Shown here: positions 1 through 9,266 of the stretch, in pieces | How the letters are laid out: each line of letters begins with the position of its first letter | Numbering within the stretch: position 1 is the first letter of the stretch | NCBI GenBank assembly: GCA_035527835.1 | Contig: DATKZS010000135.1 | Span: forward strand, 17,360 to 81,359 | DNA: 64,000 nucleotides | Source of the DNA: DATKZS01 sp035527835 [NCBI: bacterium] | GTDB lineage: Bacteria; RBG-13-61-14 | Direction of reading: 5' to 3' | The notes under the pieces: model-generated | Told to the model about the DNA's origin: nothing | The model's database searches: none | Seen by the model: the letters and a program-made list of their open reading frames with translations, nothing else | Translations under genes and position numbers: made by a program

Positions 1-3000
1 CACTCCGGCCTCCAGGGACAAGACCTCATCGCCGCCAAAGAGAAGCATTCCATCGGCCCGCTCAAAAACAAGCAGCAACTAGTCAAAGCCATCGAGAAGT
101 CCGCCGGCCAGGACCTGGCCGAGAAGACCAAGCAGGAAGCGCTCGACTCGGCGCAGAAGGAAAAGGTCAAGAAGGCCAAGGAGACCATCGAGCAGGCGGC
201 CTCCAAGGTGATCGTGCCCAAGTCGCCCGCTGGCTATAACGATTTCCTCGCGGCGGCCAAGGAAGCCGAATCCGCGCTCGCCCAGGGTGCGGGCTTGCCG
301 CAGGAGATGCTGGAGTCCAACGCCAAGGAGCTCGCGCTCAAGAAGAAGCTCTTCCAGGACCAGGTCGCGGCCATGAAATCGGGCGACCTCAAGACCCTGG
401 CCAAGGACACCAAGCTCAAGCACTGGCAGTGGGCGAACAAGGACGAGATGGTCACGCTGTTCACCGAGACCGACCCGGCCAAGGTGGAGGCGGCCAAGGC
501 CAGCATCGAAGCCAAGCACGGGGCCTGGGCCGAGAAGCACGGCGGCAAGAAAGCTCCGACCGCGCCCAGTCCGCCAGTTAAAACTCGTCCAGCGCCTGCG
601 CCTTCTCCTCCCGAGCCGTCCCCACCAGAGCCGCCGGTCTTCACCAAGAAGGGATCGGAGTTCGAGGACGCGGACCAGGCTTGGGAGAAAAAGGGCAAGC
701 CCGGCAACTTCAAGCCCGCAGGCAAGGCCGAGGTCGGCGGCGCGCACACCAAGGAGTTCTGGGTAGACGAGAGCGGGGCCAAGTGGCTGTTCAAGCCGAT
801 TGAAAAATCCGGCGACGAGTTCATCGCCCAGGGCGAGGAGGCGGCCTACCAGATCGGGCGGCTGATTGACCCGGACGCCGTCGAAGTGCGGACCATCAAC
901 TTGAACGGCAAGCTCGGCTCGATCCAGAAGTGGCATACCGATCTTCAGGCCAAGGGCGATTTCTCGGACGTGGACCCGACCCAGCTGACGACCACCGAAC
1001 TGGAACAGATTCAACGCGAGCACGTGGTGGACTGGCTCGTCTCCAACCATGATGGCCACTCGAAGCAGTTCCTGCGGGCGCGGAGCGGCAAGGTCTACGG
1101 CATTGACAAGGGGCAACTCTTCAAGCACCTGGGGGAGGACAAGCTCTCCATTGACTACCACCCTAACGGCAAGTTCGGCGAGCAGGAGCCTTACTACAAC
1201 ACGGTCTTCCGCGCGGTCAAGCAGGGCAAGGTCAAGGCCGATCCCTCGGTCACGCTCCGCTACATCCGTGAGGTCGAAAAGATTGCAGACGATGACTACC
1301 TGGCGCTACTCAAGCCCTATGCCGATGGCCGCTTCGGTAAAAACGAGGCCAAGAAAAAAGCTTTCCTCGATCTGGCGCTGGAGCGCAAGCGCAACCTGCG
1401 CCGGGATTTTGAGGGGTTCTATGCCGACGTGCTGGGCAAGAAGGGCTTTCGCTTCGAGGACGCGGCTGCGGCCCTCCCCAAGAAAGGCCGCCTCGGTCCA
1501 GCCGAGGAAAAGCTCATCGAGGAAGTGAGGAAGCTTGGCTGGCAGGGCAAGGTCCTGCCCTTTGACGAGGATGACATCGAGGACCAGAACGCGCTCATCT
1601 TCGTGGAGACGGCCAAGGGCAAAGAGCGGACGGTCATCAAAATGAAGGTCCGGCCCGAGGCCGACGCGAAAATCCTGGAGGCGCTTAAAAAAGCCGGGAT
1701 TGATCCCGCCTCGGCCAAGGTGGGCGACACTCTGTCCGAGGACCAGTTCGCGGACGACATCCTGGCTGCGGCCAAGACCATCAACCACCACAAGGACGAC
1801 AAGAAGTACAACCAGGACAAGTTGAAAAAGGCCAAGGGGCACGAGAAGGCTCTCCAGAAGTTGGCCAAGTCCAGCGACCCGGACGTGCAGGGCATGGCCA
1901 ACGAGTACCTGGCTTGGCTCGCCAGGATCGAGGAGGCGGAAAGCGCGAAGAAGCCGATCAAGGACATGTTCGGGGCTTACACGAAGAAGCACGCATCCCC
2001 TCGCCCGGAGAAGTCTAAGGACGTGGGCTTCAAGGTTACCCGCTCGAAGGTGCTGCACGAGAAACGCGAACTGAAGAATGGCGACCTGGTCGTGGTGAAG
2101 GAAGACGCAGATAACTCGGCCATGTTCAAGGGCCACAGTTTAAAGGCAGGAGAGCAATTCGAGGTGGAATTCGGTGATGGTGTAAGGGCCGTGTACCGCC
2201 CCTGGTCGGAGAAGAATCTCTATGCCCAGCGCGGCGAGTTCGAGATGGTGCTGCCGGATAAACCGGACGCCAAGAGCATCGAGCGGGCAATGGGGCACAT
2301 GGAAACCCTGGGCCTCAAGTCCACCGCCGCGACTGCCGAGGACTCGGAACTGCTCTACCTCCATAAGCAAGCTTACCTCTCCAAGGCGGAAAAAGAGTCC
2401 GCCTACAAGAAGATGATCGCGGACCTTGACCGGCGCTCGGCCAGCAAGGAGGTCCGCGTCCGGGAGATGCGGGCCTTCTGGGAGAAGCGGCTGGGCGCAA
2501 AGGACCTGACCCGTATGCCGGGCTACGATCCCATTGGCGAGTATCAGCTGGCGTTCAAGCAACCGGGCCAGGGCGCGGGCTATCGGCATCAGTACCGGTT
2601 CGACCTCTCGGACGAGGACCTGGAGAAGGAGATGAAGGGCTACGCGCTCCATCACCACCTCACCAACGGTGAGAGCGTGTCCTCGTTCATTGAAAAGGTG
2701 GTCGAGCAAAACGGCGCGGCGGTGAGCACCATCGAGAAGCTGCGGGCCGGGGTCCCGGTGGGCGGCATGTCGCCGGAGGAGGACATGAAAACCGGCGGCG
2801 CGAGCTACTTCTTCACGCGAATCAAGAAGGTCCCGGACAAAGGCCCGGACGAGACCGGGCTGTACTTCAAGAAGCGGCTCCTGCGCCGAATGGACGCTAT
2901 CAGCTACGACCACGACGCTTATGGCAAGGTGGTGGACGATTACGTGACGCAGCATCGCGGCAGCACGCCCGAGGACTGGAAGAAATTCGCTCGCAAGAGT

Positions 3001-3168
3001 GGAAACGAGACCATCTTCAAATACTCGGTGACAGTACTGGACAACATCGAGGTCATCGTGGCCGGAAGCCAGAACGAGCGGAAGAAGATCTTGGAGTCCT
3101 TCCGCAAGAAGGGCATCGTGAAACTTCCCGACGGCCGCAAGGTCGAGGACATTGTGATTGCGAGGTGA
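1..3168 (+). CDS. Partial phage head-associated protein with HipA/phosphoinositide-kinase-like domain
   Basis: The reading frame is open from base 1, so the 5' end lies outside the window and the GTG at 208 is probably not the start. The N-terminal part is Lys/Glu/Ala-rich and probably helical, followed by a Pro-rich linker (about codons 185-215). Codons 215-395 resemble the HipA/PI3-4 kinase fold: a candidate ATP-binding lysine in WLFKP (K265), a helix with GEEAAYQIG, a catalytic-type D-x-H motif NHDGHSKQF (D351, H353) and a metal-binding-type aspartate in GIDKGQ (D369). Codons 395-1055 match nothing I know. Its place upstream of protease and capsid genes suggests a minor head or internal virion protein. 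The kinase assignment is by motif reading only and activity is unproven. Confidence 0.6.
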   Translation, partial: HSGLQGQDLIAAKEKHSIGPLKNKQQLVKAIEKSAGQDLAEKTKQEALDSAQKEKVKKAKETIEQAASKVIVPKSPAGYNDFLAAAKEAESALAQGAGLPQEMLESNAKELALKKKLFQDQVAAMKSGDLKTLAKDTKLKHWQWANKDEMVTLFTETDPAKVEAAKASIEAKHGAWAEKHGGKKAPTAPSPPVKTRPAPAPSPPEPSPPEPPVFTKKGSEFEDADQAWEKKGKPGNFKPAGKAEVGGAHTKEFWVDESGAKWLFKPIEKSGDEFIAQGEEAAYQIGRLIDPDAVEVRTINLNGKLGSIQKWHTDLQAKGDFSDVDPTQLTTTELEQIQREHVVDWLVSNHDGHSKQFLRARSGKVYGIDKGQLFKHLGEDKLSIDYHPNGKFGEQEPYYNTVFRAVKQGKVKADPSVTLRYIREVEKIADDDYLALLKPYADGRFGKNEAKKKAFLDLALERKRNLRRDFEGFYADVLGKKGFRFEDAAAALPKKGRLGPAEEKLIEEVRKLGWQGKVLPFDEDDIEDQNALIFVETAKGKERTVIKMKVRPEADAKILEALKKAGIDPASAKVGDTLSEDQFADDILAAAKTINHHKDDKKYNQDKLKKAKGHEKALQKLAKSSDPDVQGMANEYLAWLARIEEAESAKKPIKDMFGAYTKKHASPRPEKSKDVGFKVTRSKVLHEKRELKNGDLVVVKEDADNSAMFKGHSLKAGEQFEVEFGDGVRAVYRPWSEKNLYAQRGEFEMVLPDKPDAKSIERAMGHMETLGLKSTAATAEDSELLYLHKQAYLSKAEKESAYKKMIADLDRRSASKEVRVREMRAFWEKRLGAKDLTRMPGYDPIGEYQLAFKQPGQGAGYRHQYRFDLSDEDLEKEMKGYALHHHLTNGESVSSFIEKVVEQNGAAVSTIEKLRAGVPVGGMSPEEDMKTGGASYFFTRIKKVPDKGPDETGLYFKKRLLRRMDAISYDHDAYGKVVDDYVTQHRGSTPEDWKKFARKSGNETIFKYSVTVLDNIEVIVAGSQNERKKILESFRKKGIVKLPDGRKVEDIVIAR

Positions 3169-3170
3169 GC

Positions 3171-3641
3171 ATGAAGGAGTTCATCGAAAAGGAGAAGGAG
3201 CGGCTGCAGGCGCTGTTCTCGGAGTTCAACCGGCAAGGCTCGTGGATCGAGATGAGGGAGCGTGGCGAGAAGCCGATCCGCCTGGGCCTGGTGGACAGCT
3301 ACACGGTCACCCGAGTGGCCCCGCAGTTCAACGCTGCGGGCGAGATGACCCATGCGGACTTCTGGCTCCTGTTCAAGATGGCGGGCTACGACCAGGGCTT
3401 CCAGTTCTCGCACACCATCAAGGTTTGCCGGTGGGAGCAGGACGACACCTATCTCATTGACCTCGACGATGACCGGGAACGGCGCTTCCACGCGGAGTTG
3501 ATCATGGAGGTGTCGGAGCCGGGGATGGTTGAGGATTGGAAGGCCTGGCAAAAATACAAGGCCGAGAACCGCGAGCGTTTCGACATCGCGGACCAGGACA
3601 TTCTGGCCGAACACATCCGGATCGCGGAGGAGTGGGAATGA
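3171..3641 (+). CDS. Hypothetical phage protein, 156 aa
   Basis: I do not recognise this protein. It is charged, with an amphipathic N-terminal helix (MKEFIEKEKERLQALF) followed by a mixed alpha/beta region containing several aromatic residues, and no signal peptide or membrane segment. The ATG at 3171 is preferred over the GTG at 3165, which overlaps the previous stop, because the GAGGTG just upstream then has usable ribosome-binding spacing. It is translationally linked to both neighbours: 2 bases after the kinase-like gene and a 4-base ATGA overlap with the next gene. A small head-module accessory role is inferred from position only. Confidence 0.6.
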   Translation: MKEFIEKEKERLQALFSEFNRQGSWIEMRERGEKPIRLGLVDSYTVTRVAPQFNAAGEMTHADFWLLFKMAGYDQGFQFSHTIKVCRWEQDDTYLIDLDDDRERRFHAELIMEVSEPGMVEDWKAWQKYKAENRERFDIADQDILAEHIRIAEEWE

Positions 3642-3973
3642 AGCTCCGCTACATGATTGAGTACGCGCTCCGCGACCGTCTCCGCAATCCCCATTACGAA
3701 CCCATCGGCGTCTGGGTCCAGGGGCCCGGTCCCGGCCTCGACCTCGTGATCGAATACCTCCCCGGCAACCCCGAGGCCCAGGAAGAGGCCGAGTGGATCA
3801 TCAACCGGCTGGTGGAGAACGGGATCAAGAACTTACCGGACGATTTCCTCGAGTACCATCGGACAACGCTCTCTCCCTATCGCGGGATGGGGGGGAGCGA
3901 AATTGAGGTTGACGAATTTCCCTCCTCGGAGGCCTGCGCCAAAGTTATCATCGCCAAGTTCACCGCTTCATAA
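3638..3973 (+). CDS. Hypothetical phage protein, 111 aa
   Basis: An unrecognised small protein starting at the ATG that overlaps the previous stop by 4 bases (ATGA). Longer in-frame starts upstream would run through the preceding gene and are not credible. The composition is acidic with a predicted alpha/beta pattern and no membrane segment. It is the last gene of the operon that begins left of the window: an AT-rich gap with a promoter follows at 3981. Confidence 0.55.
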   Translation: MKLRYMIEYALRDRLRNPHYEPIGVWVQGPGPGLDLVIEYLPGNPEAQEEAEWIINRLVENGIKNLPDDFLEYHRTTLSPYRGMGGSEIEVDEFPSSEACAKVIIAKFTAS

Positions 3974-3980
3974 TTTTTTT

Positions 3981-4024
3981 CAACTTTTTTCCGACACTTT
4001 TCACTTTCCGCCGGTATATATCCC
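3981..4024 (+). promoter_or_regulatory. Phage promoter, copy 1 of a repeated element
   Basis: A sigma-70-like promoter: CCGACA (3991-3996), an 18-base spacer and TATATA (4015-4020), preceded by CAACTTTTTT. The same element occurs at 19464-19507; the two agree at every position except a 7-base stretch inside the spacer. The transcript would lead into the methyltransferase-protease gene at 4097. Such conservation 15 kb apart in noncoding DNA suggests a phage-specific promoter class. Whether host sigma-70 or a phage factor reads it is unknown. Confidence 0.7.
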
Positions 4025-4096
4025 GCAGGAGCTTGTCATGGGCCCGGGCGATGGACTTGGCCCGCGTCCGAGACCAAGGCTCCCGCGAGGATGTGA

Positions 4097-7000
4097 ATGG
4101 AGCTTTTTGCTACTGATTACGAACGGTTGGCGTTTCTGCTGGAGACCGACGCGGCCTTGGAGTTGGACTTCGAGGCGCTGGAGGCTTATGCGCGTGAAGA
4201 AAGTCAACCCGAACTTCCCCCGGATAAGCGCCCCAAGTACATCACCAACTACATCGGCTCGAAGCAGAAGCTGGTGGACTGGATTTGGAAGCATACCCCG
4301 GAGGGCGTGGAGTCGGCGCTGGACGCCTTCTCCGGCTCGGCGGTCGTGGCCTACATGTACAAGACCAAGGGCCTCAAGGTCATGGCCAACGACCGGCTGC
4401 GCTATTGCTACCACGCGGCGCGGGCGATCATCGAGAACGACAAGGTCCGGCTCTCGGACGACGAGCTTACGGCGCTGCTTGCGGACAACCCCAAGGCCGG
4501 GACGTTCGTCCGGGACAATTTCAAGGGCATATTCTTCGCCAAGGGCGTCCACGGCCTGATTGATAACATCAGGGCCAACGCGGACAAGCTCGATGGCTTC
4601 AAGAAGGACATCGCGCTCTTCGCTCTGGGCAAGACCTGCATGTCGGGCAAGGGCGGATTCGGGCATTTCTCGTCGTCCACGCGCTACGGCAAGCGCGAGG
4701 ATACGCCCGAGGAGTTCAAGGAGCGGTTCAGCAAGAACGTGGCGCGGATTAACGCGCTGGTGTTCGACAACGGTGAGGAGTGCAAGGCGTTTCGGAAGGA
4801 CGTGAACGAACTCCTGCCGAGCATCAAAGGCGACCTAGTTTACTTCGACCCGCCTTACGCGACCGAATTCTCCACCACCAACTATGAGAAATCCTACCAC
4901 TTTGTCGAGGGCCTGATGAACTATTGGGAGGGCCTCACCCTGGTCAAGGACTCGAAGACCAAGCATTACGAGACCGACCACAAGACGGTGACCAAGGCCA
5001 ACGCCAATGAGTTCTTCGAGACCTTCCTGGGCAACGCGAAGCACATCCCGCACTGGTTGATCTCTTACCGGGATCACGCCTACCCGAACGAGCATGACAT
5101 GAAGAAGATTATCGGCTCGCTCGGCCGCGAGTCGGCCATGCGTTCGCACGACCACCATTACTCGATCACCTCGCAGCACGGTGACGCCTCGCACGCCAAG
5201 GAGCGGCTGTTCATCTGCAAGCGGGGCAAGGAAGAACAGAAGGCCGCGGCCTCGCTGGAGGCTTATGCAGAGGACGAGTTGCAGACCCAGGCAATCTGGG
5301 ACGAGACCCCGAATGAAATCCGCTTCCGCGTGCGTGACCCGGAGGAGTTCGAGAAGGGCAGCTTCCGGCGGAAGGGGCTGGAGGGGGTCGAGGGCGTCGC
5401 CATCATCATGGGCCGGCTCAAGAAAGAACACGTCCAGGAGGGGCACGACCCCAAGGCGATGGTCCTTCAGGCCTACCGCTTCGCCAAGAAGACCGAGGAC
5501 AACCCGAACGGCTGGACCCTGGACAAGGCCAAGGAGTGGGTGAAGAAGCACGAGTCGGAGAGCGCAGCGGAGGCGGCCCTACGGATCGAGGACAACATGC
5601 AGGCCCTGGCCGACGCGCCGCTGGGTGAAGCTCTCGATCTGCTCACCTGCCAGGCAGGGCAAAACGATCCGGTCCGGGTCACCGGGTACATGGGTAGCAA
5701 GTACCTGATGATGGGCTGGATTGAGCGGCACGTGCCCAAGGGCGCGAAGACCATCCTGGACGCCTTTTCCGGCGGTGCGAACGTGGCCTATAACTTCAAG
5801 CGCAAGGGCTACAAGGTCATGGCCAACGACCTGCTCCGGTATCCTTATCACCTGGCCCGCGCGGTGGTCGAGAACTCGCACGACAAGCTCAGCGATGAGG
5901 ACATCGAGATGCTGCTCGCTCCCAACCCGGGGGCGGGCACGTTCATCCTGGACCACTTCCACGGCTACTACTACACCAAGCCCATTCTGCAATGGCTTGA
6001 CCAGGTGTGGTCGAACATCCAGAAGCTCTCGGGCTACAAGAAGGACTTGGCGCTCGCCGCGTTGGGCACCGCAGTCAAGGCCAAGAGCGCGTTCGGCCAG
6101 TTCTCGCGCTCGAAGATGACGAAGCGGGCCGGCCACGAAGTGCACCAGCCCACAGACGTGGACGAGACACAGGCCAGCGCAAGCCTTAAGGAATCGCAGC
6201 TGGTCAACCTGCCGCTCTCTCGGCTGGTTGAATCCTTCAAGCGCTCGATCAAGCAACTCAACAACCTGGTGTTTGACAACGGCCAGGAGTGCAAGGCCTT
6301 CAATTTGAACGCGGTGGAAGCGATCCGGCGCTTCAGCGCGGACGCGCTTTACCTCGACCCGCCTTACGTCACCGAGTTCGGCATCAACGACTACGAAGAC
6401 TCGCTCCACTTCGTGGAAGGGTTGATGACCCGCTGGGCCGACAAAAAGCTCAACGCCAACCCCCGGCGCAACTACCCGTCCCGCACCCGTTTTAATAAGG
6501 AATCAATCCGCAAGCTGATGGAGACGATGGCGGCGGACGCCCGGGGCAAGTACGGCACGGTGCTGCTCTCCTACCGGGACCGGGCCTTCCCCCGCGAGAA
6601 CGAGATCAAGGAAATCCTCGGCGACCACTTCGGCCAGGTCCAGGTGAGCGGCATGGACGTGGTCTACACCATTGCCAAGAACATTGGGCGGGAAGGCCAG
6701 TATGCGAAGGAGCTTCTGTTCGTGGCCTCGAAGGCGAGAAGCGCGGCCCGGTCCAAGGGGTCGCTATCGGCGGCCGCGTGCCACACCTCGGTCCCGGTGG
6801 ATATCCAGGTCAATGCATCAGAGGGCATGTTCACCGAGGCGCTCGATCTTTCCAAGCAGGCCGGAGACCCGCAGTTCACCTTCATTCTCTGCCGGGTCGG
6901 GACCAACAAGAACGGGGACCATTTCACTGCCGAGGAACTGGCCGCACGGTACATGACGGCGGTTAACAAGAAGATTGACCTCAAGCACTCGCAGGACTTC

Positions 7001-7999
7001 ACCGACATCGTGGGCGGGATCGTGGCCGCCGATTACCTGGAGGACGAGAACGGCGGCCGGGTGGAGTGCGTGGGCGAGCTTTACGCCACGGACAGCCAGA
7101 ACGCGCAGCTGGCTTACAAGCTGATGAAGCGCGGGATCATCACCCAGGTTTCGATGGAGTGCGATTACGATGAAGGCGAGTGCTCGATCTGCGGGAAAAA
7201 GGTGAAGAACAAGAGCGACTACTGCGTTCACCTGCGCAAGTACAAGGGCGGCTCATTCCAGGGCAAGCCGGTGTTCGAGATTCTACGTGGAGTCACCTTC
7301 ACCGGCCTCGGGCTTTTAGACCGCAAGGGTGCGGACGAGAACGCGAGGATAACCCAGGTTGCGGCGGTTGCTGAAACGGAAATTTCAAACCAGGACAAAG
7401 GAGGTCCACACATGGACGAGAACGAGAAGCAGGAAGAGAGGGCGGCCGAAGCCGCCAAGAAGAAAAAGGACGACGGCGAGGCCGGCGCTCCGGCGGACGA
7501 CAAGACCCGGATCAAGGAGTTGGAGAAGGAGAACGCGGACCTGAAGAAACAGGTCTCCACCCTCCAGAAGCGGGTCGAGGAATTGGAGGCCGAGCAGCAG
7601 GCCGCGTCCAACCGCTCGCGGGCGCAAAAGCTCCTGCGCAAGATCGAGAAGCAGGGCATGGCGTTCGAGACGGACGAGGACCGCGAGGCCGAGTTCAAGC
7701 GGCTGGCCTTGATGTCGGACGAGGCGTTTGCCGCGACCGAGGCGGCCTACGAGCGGATGATCAAGGCCAGGTCCGAAGGCGTGAAGAAGGAGGACAAGGC
7801 CGAGCCTCCCCCGAAGAAGGAGCAGTCCAAAGCGGACAAGGCGGACGAGGAACCGGCCATGCGCAGCGACGCCGGGGTGCGGCCCAAGGACGTGGACGAC
7901 CACAAGGCGACCCTGGAAGACAAGCTGAAGGCCGGGTTCATGGTCGCCTATCGGCACAGGGTAGCCACGGCAACCGGCGAGCGGGCCGAGGCCAATTAA
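4097..7999 (+). CDS. Fusion: D12 adenine methyltransferase x2, prohead protease, scaffold
   Basis: This 1300-aa protein carries four functions in one frame. Residues 48-390 form a D12-class (Dam-like) N6-adenine methyltransferase with YIGSK (52-56), FSGS (78-81) and DPPY (251-254). Residues 402-486 match a small phage domain ending WTLDKAKEWVKKH, usually found near portals or prohead proteases. Residues 525-890 are a second D12 methyltransferase with YMGSK (531-535), FSGG (557-560) and DPPY (754-757). Residues 911-1095 resemble a prohead maturation protease, with candidate catalytic H964 and S1019 (QVSME) and a zinc-knuckle-like C1029-x2-C1032-x10-C1043-x-H1045. Residues 1106-1300 are a coiled-coil scaffold. 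A GAGGA site lies 5 bases before the ATG. No stop or frameshift separates the domains. Protease autocleavage could release them, but that is inference. Confidence 0.8.
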   Translation: MELFATDYERLAFLLETDAALELDFEALEAYAREESQPELPPDKRPKYITNYIGSKQKLVDWIWKHTPEGVESALDAFSGSAVVAYMYKTKGLKVMANDRLRYCYHAARAIIENDKVRLSDDELTALLADNPKAGTFVRDNFKGIFFAKGVHGLIDNIRANADKLDGFKKDIALFALGKTCMSGKGGFGHFSSSTRYGKREDTPEEFKERFSKNVARINALVFDNGEECKAFRKDVNELLPSIKGDLVYFDPPYATEFSTTNYEKSYHFVEGLMNYWEGLTLVKDSKTKHYETDHKTVTKANANEFFETFLGNAKHIPHWLISYRDHAYPNEHDMKKIIGSLGRESAMRSHDHHYSITSQHGDASHAKERLFICKRGKEEQKAAASLEAYAEDELQTQAIWDETPNEIRFRVRDPEEFEKGSFRRKGLEGVEGVAIIMGRLKKEHVQEGHDPKAMVLQAYRFAKKTEDNPNGWTLDKAKEWVKKHESESAAEAALRIEDNMQALADAPLGEALDLLTCQAGQNDPVRVTGYMGSKYLMMGWIERHVPKGAKTILDAFSGGANVAYNFKRKGYKVMANDLLRYPYHLARAVVENSHDKLSDEDIEMLLAPNPGAGTFILDHFHGYYYTKPILQWLDQVWSNIQKLSGYKKDLALAALGTAVKAKSAFGQFSRSKMTKRAGHEVHQPTDVDETQASASLKESQLVNLPLSRLVESFKRSIKQLNNLVFDNGQECKAFNLNAVEAIRRFSADALYLDPPYVTEFGINDYEDSLHFVEGLMTRWADKKLNANPRRNYPSRTRFNKESIRKLMETMAADARGKYGTVLLSYRDRAFPRENEIKEILGDHFGQVQVSGMDVVYTIAKNIGREGQYAKELLFVASKARSAARSKGSLSAAACHTSVPVDIQVNASEGMFTEALDLSKQAGDPQFTFILCRVGTNKNGDHFTAEELAARYMTAVNKKIDLKHSQDFTDIVGGIVAADYLEDENGGRVECVGELYATDSQNAQLAYKLMKRGIITQVSMECDYDEGECSICGKKVKNKSDYCVHLRKYKGGSFQGKPVFEILRGVTFTGLGLLDRKGADENARITQVAAVAETEISNQDKGGPHMDENEKQEERAAEAAKKKKDDGEAGAPADDKTRIKELEKENADLKKQVSTLQKRVEELEAEQQAASNRSRAQKLLRKIEKQGMAFETDEDREAEFKRLALMSDEAFAATEAAYERMIKARSEGVKKEDKAEPPPKKEQSKADKADEEPAMRSDAGVRPKDVDDHKATLEDKLKAGFMVAYRHRVATATGERAEAN
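7412..7999 (+). CDS. Nested in-frame capsid scaffold protein, 195 aa
   Basis: An in-frame ATG (residue 1106 of the long fusion) is preceded by a near-perfect ribosome-binding site AAAGGAGGT at 7398-7406, which has no reason to exist inside a coding region unless used. The product would be a highly charged Lys/Glu/Ala-rich protein with a leucine-heptad coiled coil (roughly residues 31-70), typical of a scaffolding core. This mirrors lambda, where scaffold Nu3 is translated from an internal start inside protease gene C. Expression as a separate product is inferred from this signal. Confidence 0.7.
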   Translation: MDENEKQEERAAEAAKKKKDDGEAGAPADDKTRIKELEKENADLKKQVSTLQKRVEELEAEQQAASNRSRAQKLLRKIEKQGMAFETDEDREAEFKRLALMSDEAFAATEAAYERMIKARSEGVKKEDKAEPPPKKEQSKADKADEEPAMRSDAGVRPKDVDDHKATLEDKLKAGFMVAYRHRVATATGERAEAN

Positions 8000-8014
8000 G
8001 GAAGGAGGAGCGCA

Positions 8015-8377
8015 ATGAGTTTCATCAATCCCAATCATCGGGGCCTCGCCTACGGCGACGGCTACATGCAGGGCGCGGGAAGCAAGGGCAAGGTGGTGAA
8101 GATCGCGGGCAGCGATTTGTTCGCGGTGAACACCGACCCGACCGTGAAGTCCTTCGGGATACTCATCAAGGACTACAAGGACGGCGAGATGCCGGGCATC
8201 TACTGCATGGGCGGAGTTTACGAGACCGACGTGTTCGAGGGGACCATCGTCCCCGGCAATGACCTCAAGGTGTCGGCCAACGGCAAGCTCATCGCGGGCG
8301 TGCTCGCTGGCGAGGAGGTCATCGCCCGGGCCATCGCTCTCTCGGGCGGCGTGCTCAAGTTCAAGCTGCTGATCTAA
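8015..8377 (+). CDS. Probable capsid decoration/head stabilisation protein
   Basis: A 120-aa, Gly- and Val-rich, beta-strand-dominated protein with no signal peptide or membrane segment, lying between scaffold and major capsid protein. Phages of this type usually place a small head decoration protein exactly there, and the pattern of short beta strands with repeated GxV/I motifs fits such proteins. No diagnostic motif is visible, so the call rests on length, composition and position. A GGAAGGAGGAG ribosome-binding site precedes the ATG. Confidence 0.6.
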   Translation: MSFINPNHRGLAYGDGYMQGAGSKGKVVKIAGSDLFAVNTDPTVKSFGILIKDYKDGEMPGIYCMGGVYETDVFEGTIVPGNDLKVSANGKLIAGVLAGEEVIARAIALSGGVLKFKLLI

Positions 8378-8390
8378 GGAGGAAGCGAAT

Positions 8391-9254
8391 ATGGAGATGA
8401 ATCAAATGAACGTGCACAGCCAGGAGTACATGCAGAGCATGGCCCGGCTCATGAGCGAGGCGCTGGAGTCGCCGGAGGGACTGCATGCGCTGGCCGCCGC
8501 CATCGCCGCGCCCATCGAGCAGGAGATCAAGCGCAAGGAGATTTCCTCGCTCCTGCTCACGAGCCACACCCTGCCCAAGGGCGAGCGGCCGATCTACCAG
8601 AAGAAGCCGCGCGTGAAGGCCTACTGGATCAGCAAGGAGGGCGAGGCTCAAGAGAGCGAACTCGGCCAAGACGAGATCGAGTTCCCCACGCACCGCATCC
8701 ACTCCGCGCCGATGGTCGACATCGCGGTCTTGAAGAACGGCAACATCGGGACGCTCACCGACATGCAGACCGCTGCCGCCGACGAGATCAGGAAGGAGAT
8801 CGACAAGCGCACCCTCACCGTGATCACGGCGTCTGTCCCGGCGGAGAACACGGTCGAGGTCACGGGCGACACGCTCACCGAGGAGGCGCTCAACGAGGCC
8901 GTCTCGATCATCGAGGACCTGGAGCTTTCGGTGAAGTACATCGTGATGCGGGGCCGGCGCTTCAACGACATGCGCGGCTGGGACTTGGACCCGCAGACCA
9001 AGCTCGAACTGCGCGCCAAGGGCGTGATCAAGAACTACGGCACCGGCGGCATCTTGCTCACCGCGTCCGCGCCGCTGAACGAAATCCTGATCATCCCGGA
9101 CGAGGAGATCGGCAAGCTGCCGGTGCGCGAGACGCTCAAGACCGAGTCCATCGAGCAGAAGACGAAGTTCAAGACCGGCTGGCTGATTTGGTCGGAGCAG
9201 GGCCAGGGCATCACCCGGCCGGAAATCCTGGCCAAGATCAAGCTGCTCGGATAA
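8391..9254 (+). CDS. Major capsid protein
   Basis: A 287-aa protein of the size and position of an HK97-fold major capsid protein, directly after scaffold and decoration genes and before the neck genes. An N-terminal helical arm (residues 1-55) is followed by a beta-rich stretch (KPRVKAYWISKEGEAQ) and a long helix around LTDMQTAAADEIRKEIDKRT, consistent with the spine helix of the fold. The C-terminal half contains the strands and loops of an A-domain-like region. It has a strong AAGGAGGAAG ribosome-binding site. The assignment combines fold pattern and gene order; no catalytic residue is expected. Confidence 0.75.
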   Translation: MEMNQMNVHSQEYMQSMARLMSEALESPEGLHALAAAIAAPIEQEIKRKEISSLLLTSHTLPKGERPIYQKKPRVKAYWISKEGEAQESELGQDEIEFPTHRIHSAPMVDIAVLKNGNIGTLTDMQTAAADEIRKEIDKRTLTVITASVPAENTVEVTGDTLTEEALNEAVSIIEDLELSVKYIVMRGRRFNDMRGWDLDPQTKLELRAKGVIKNYGTGGILLTASAPLNEILIIPDEEIGKLPVRETLKTESIEQKTKFKTGWLIWSEQGQGITRPEILAKIKLLG

Positions 9255-9266
9255 GGAGGGCGGACG

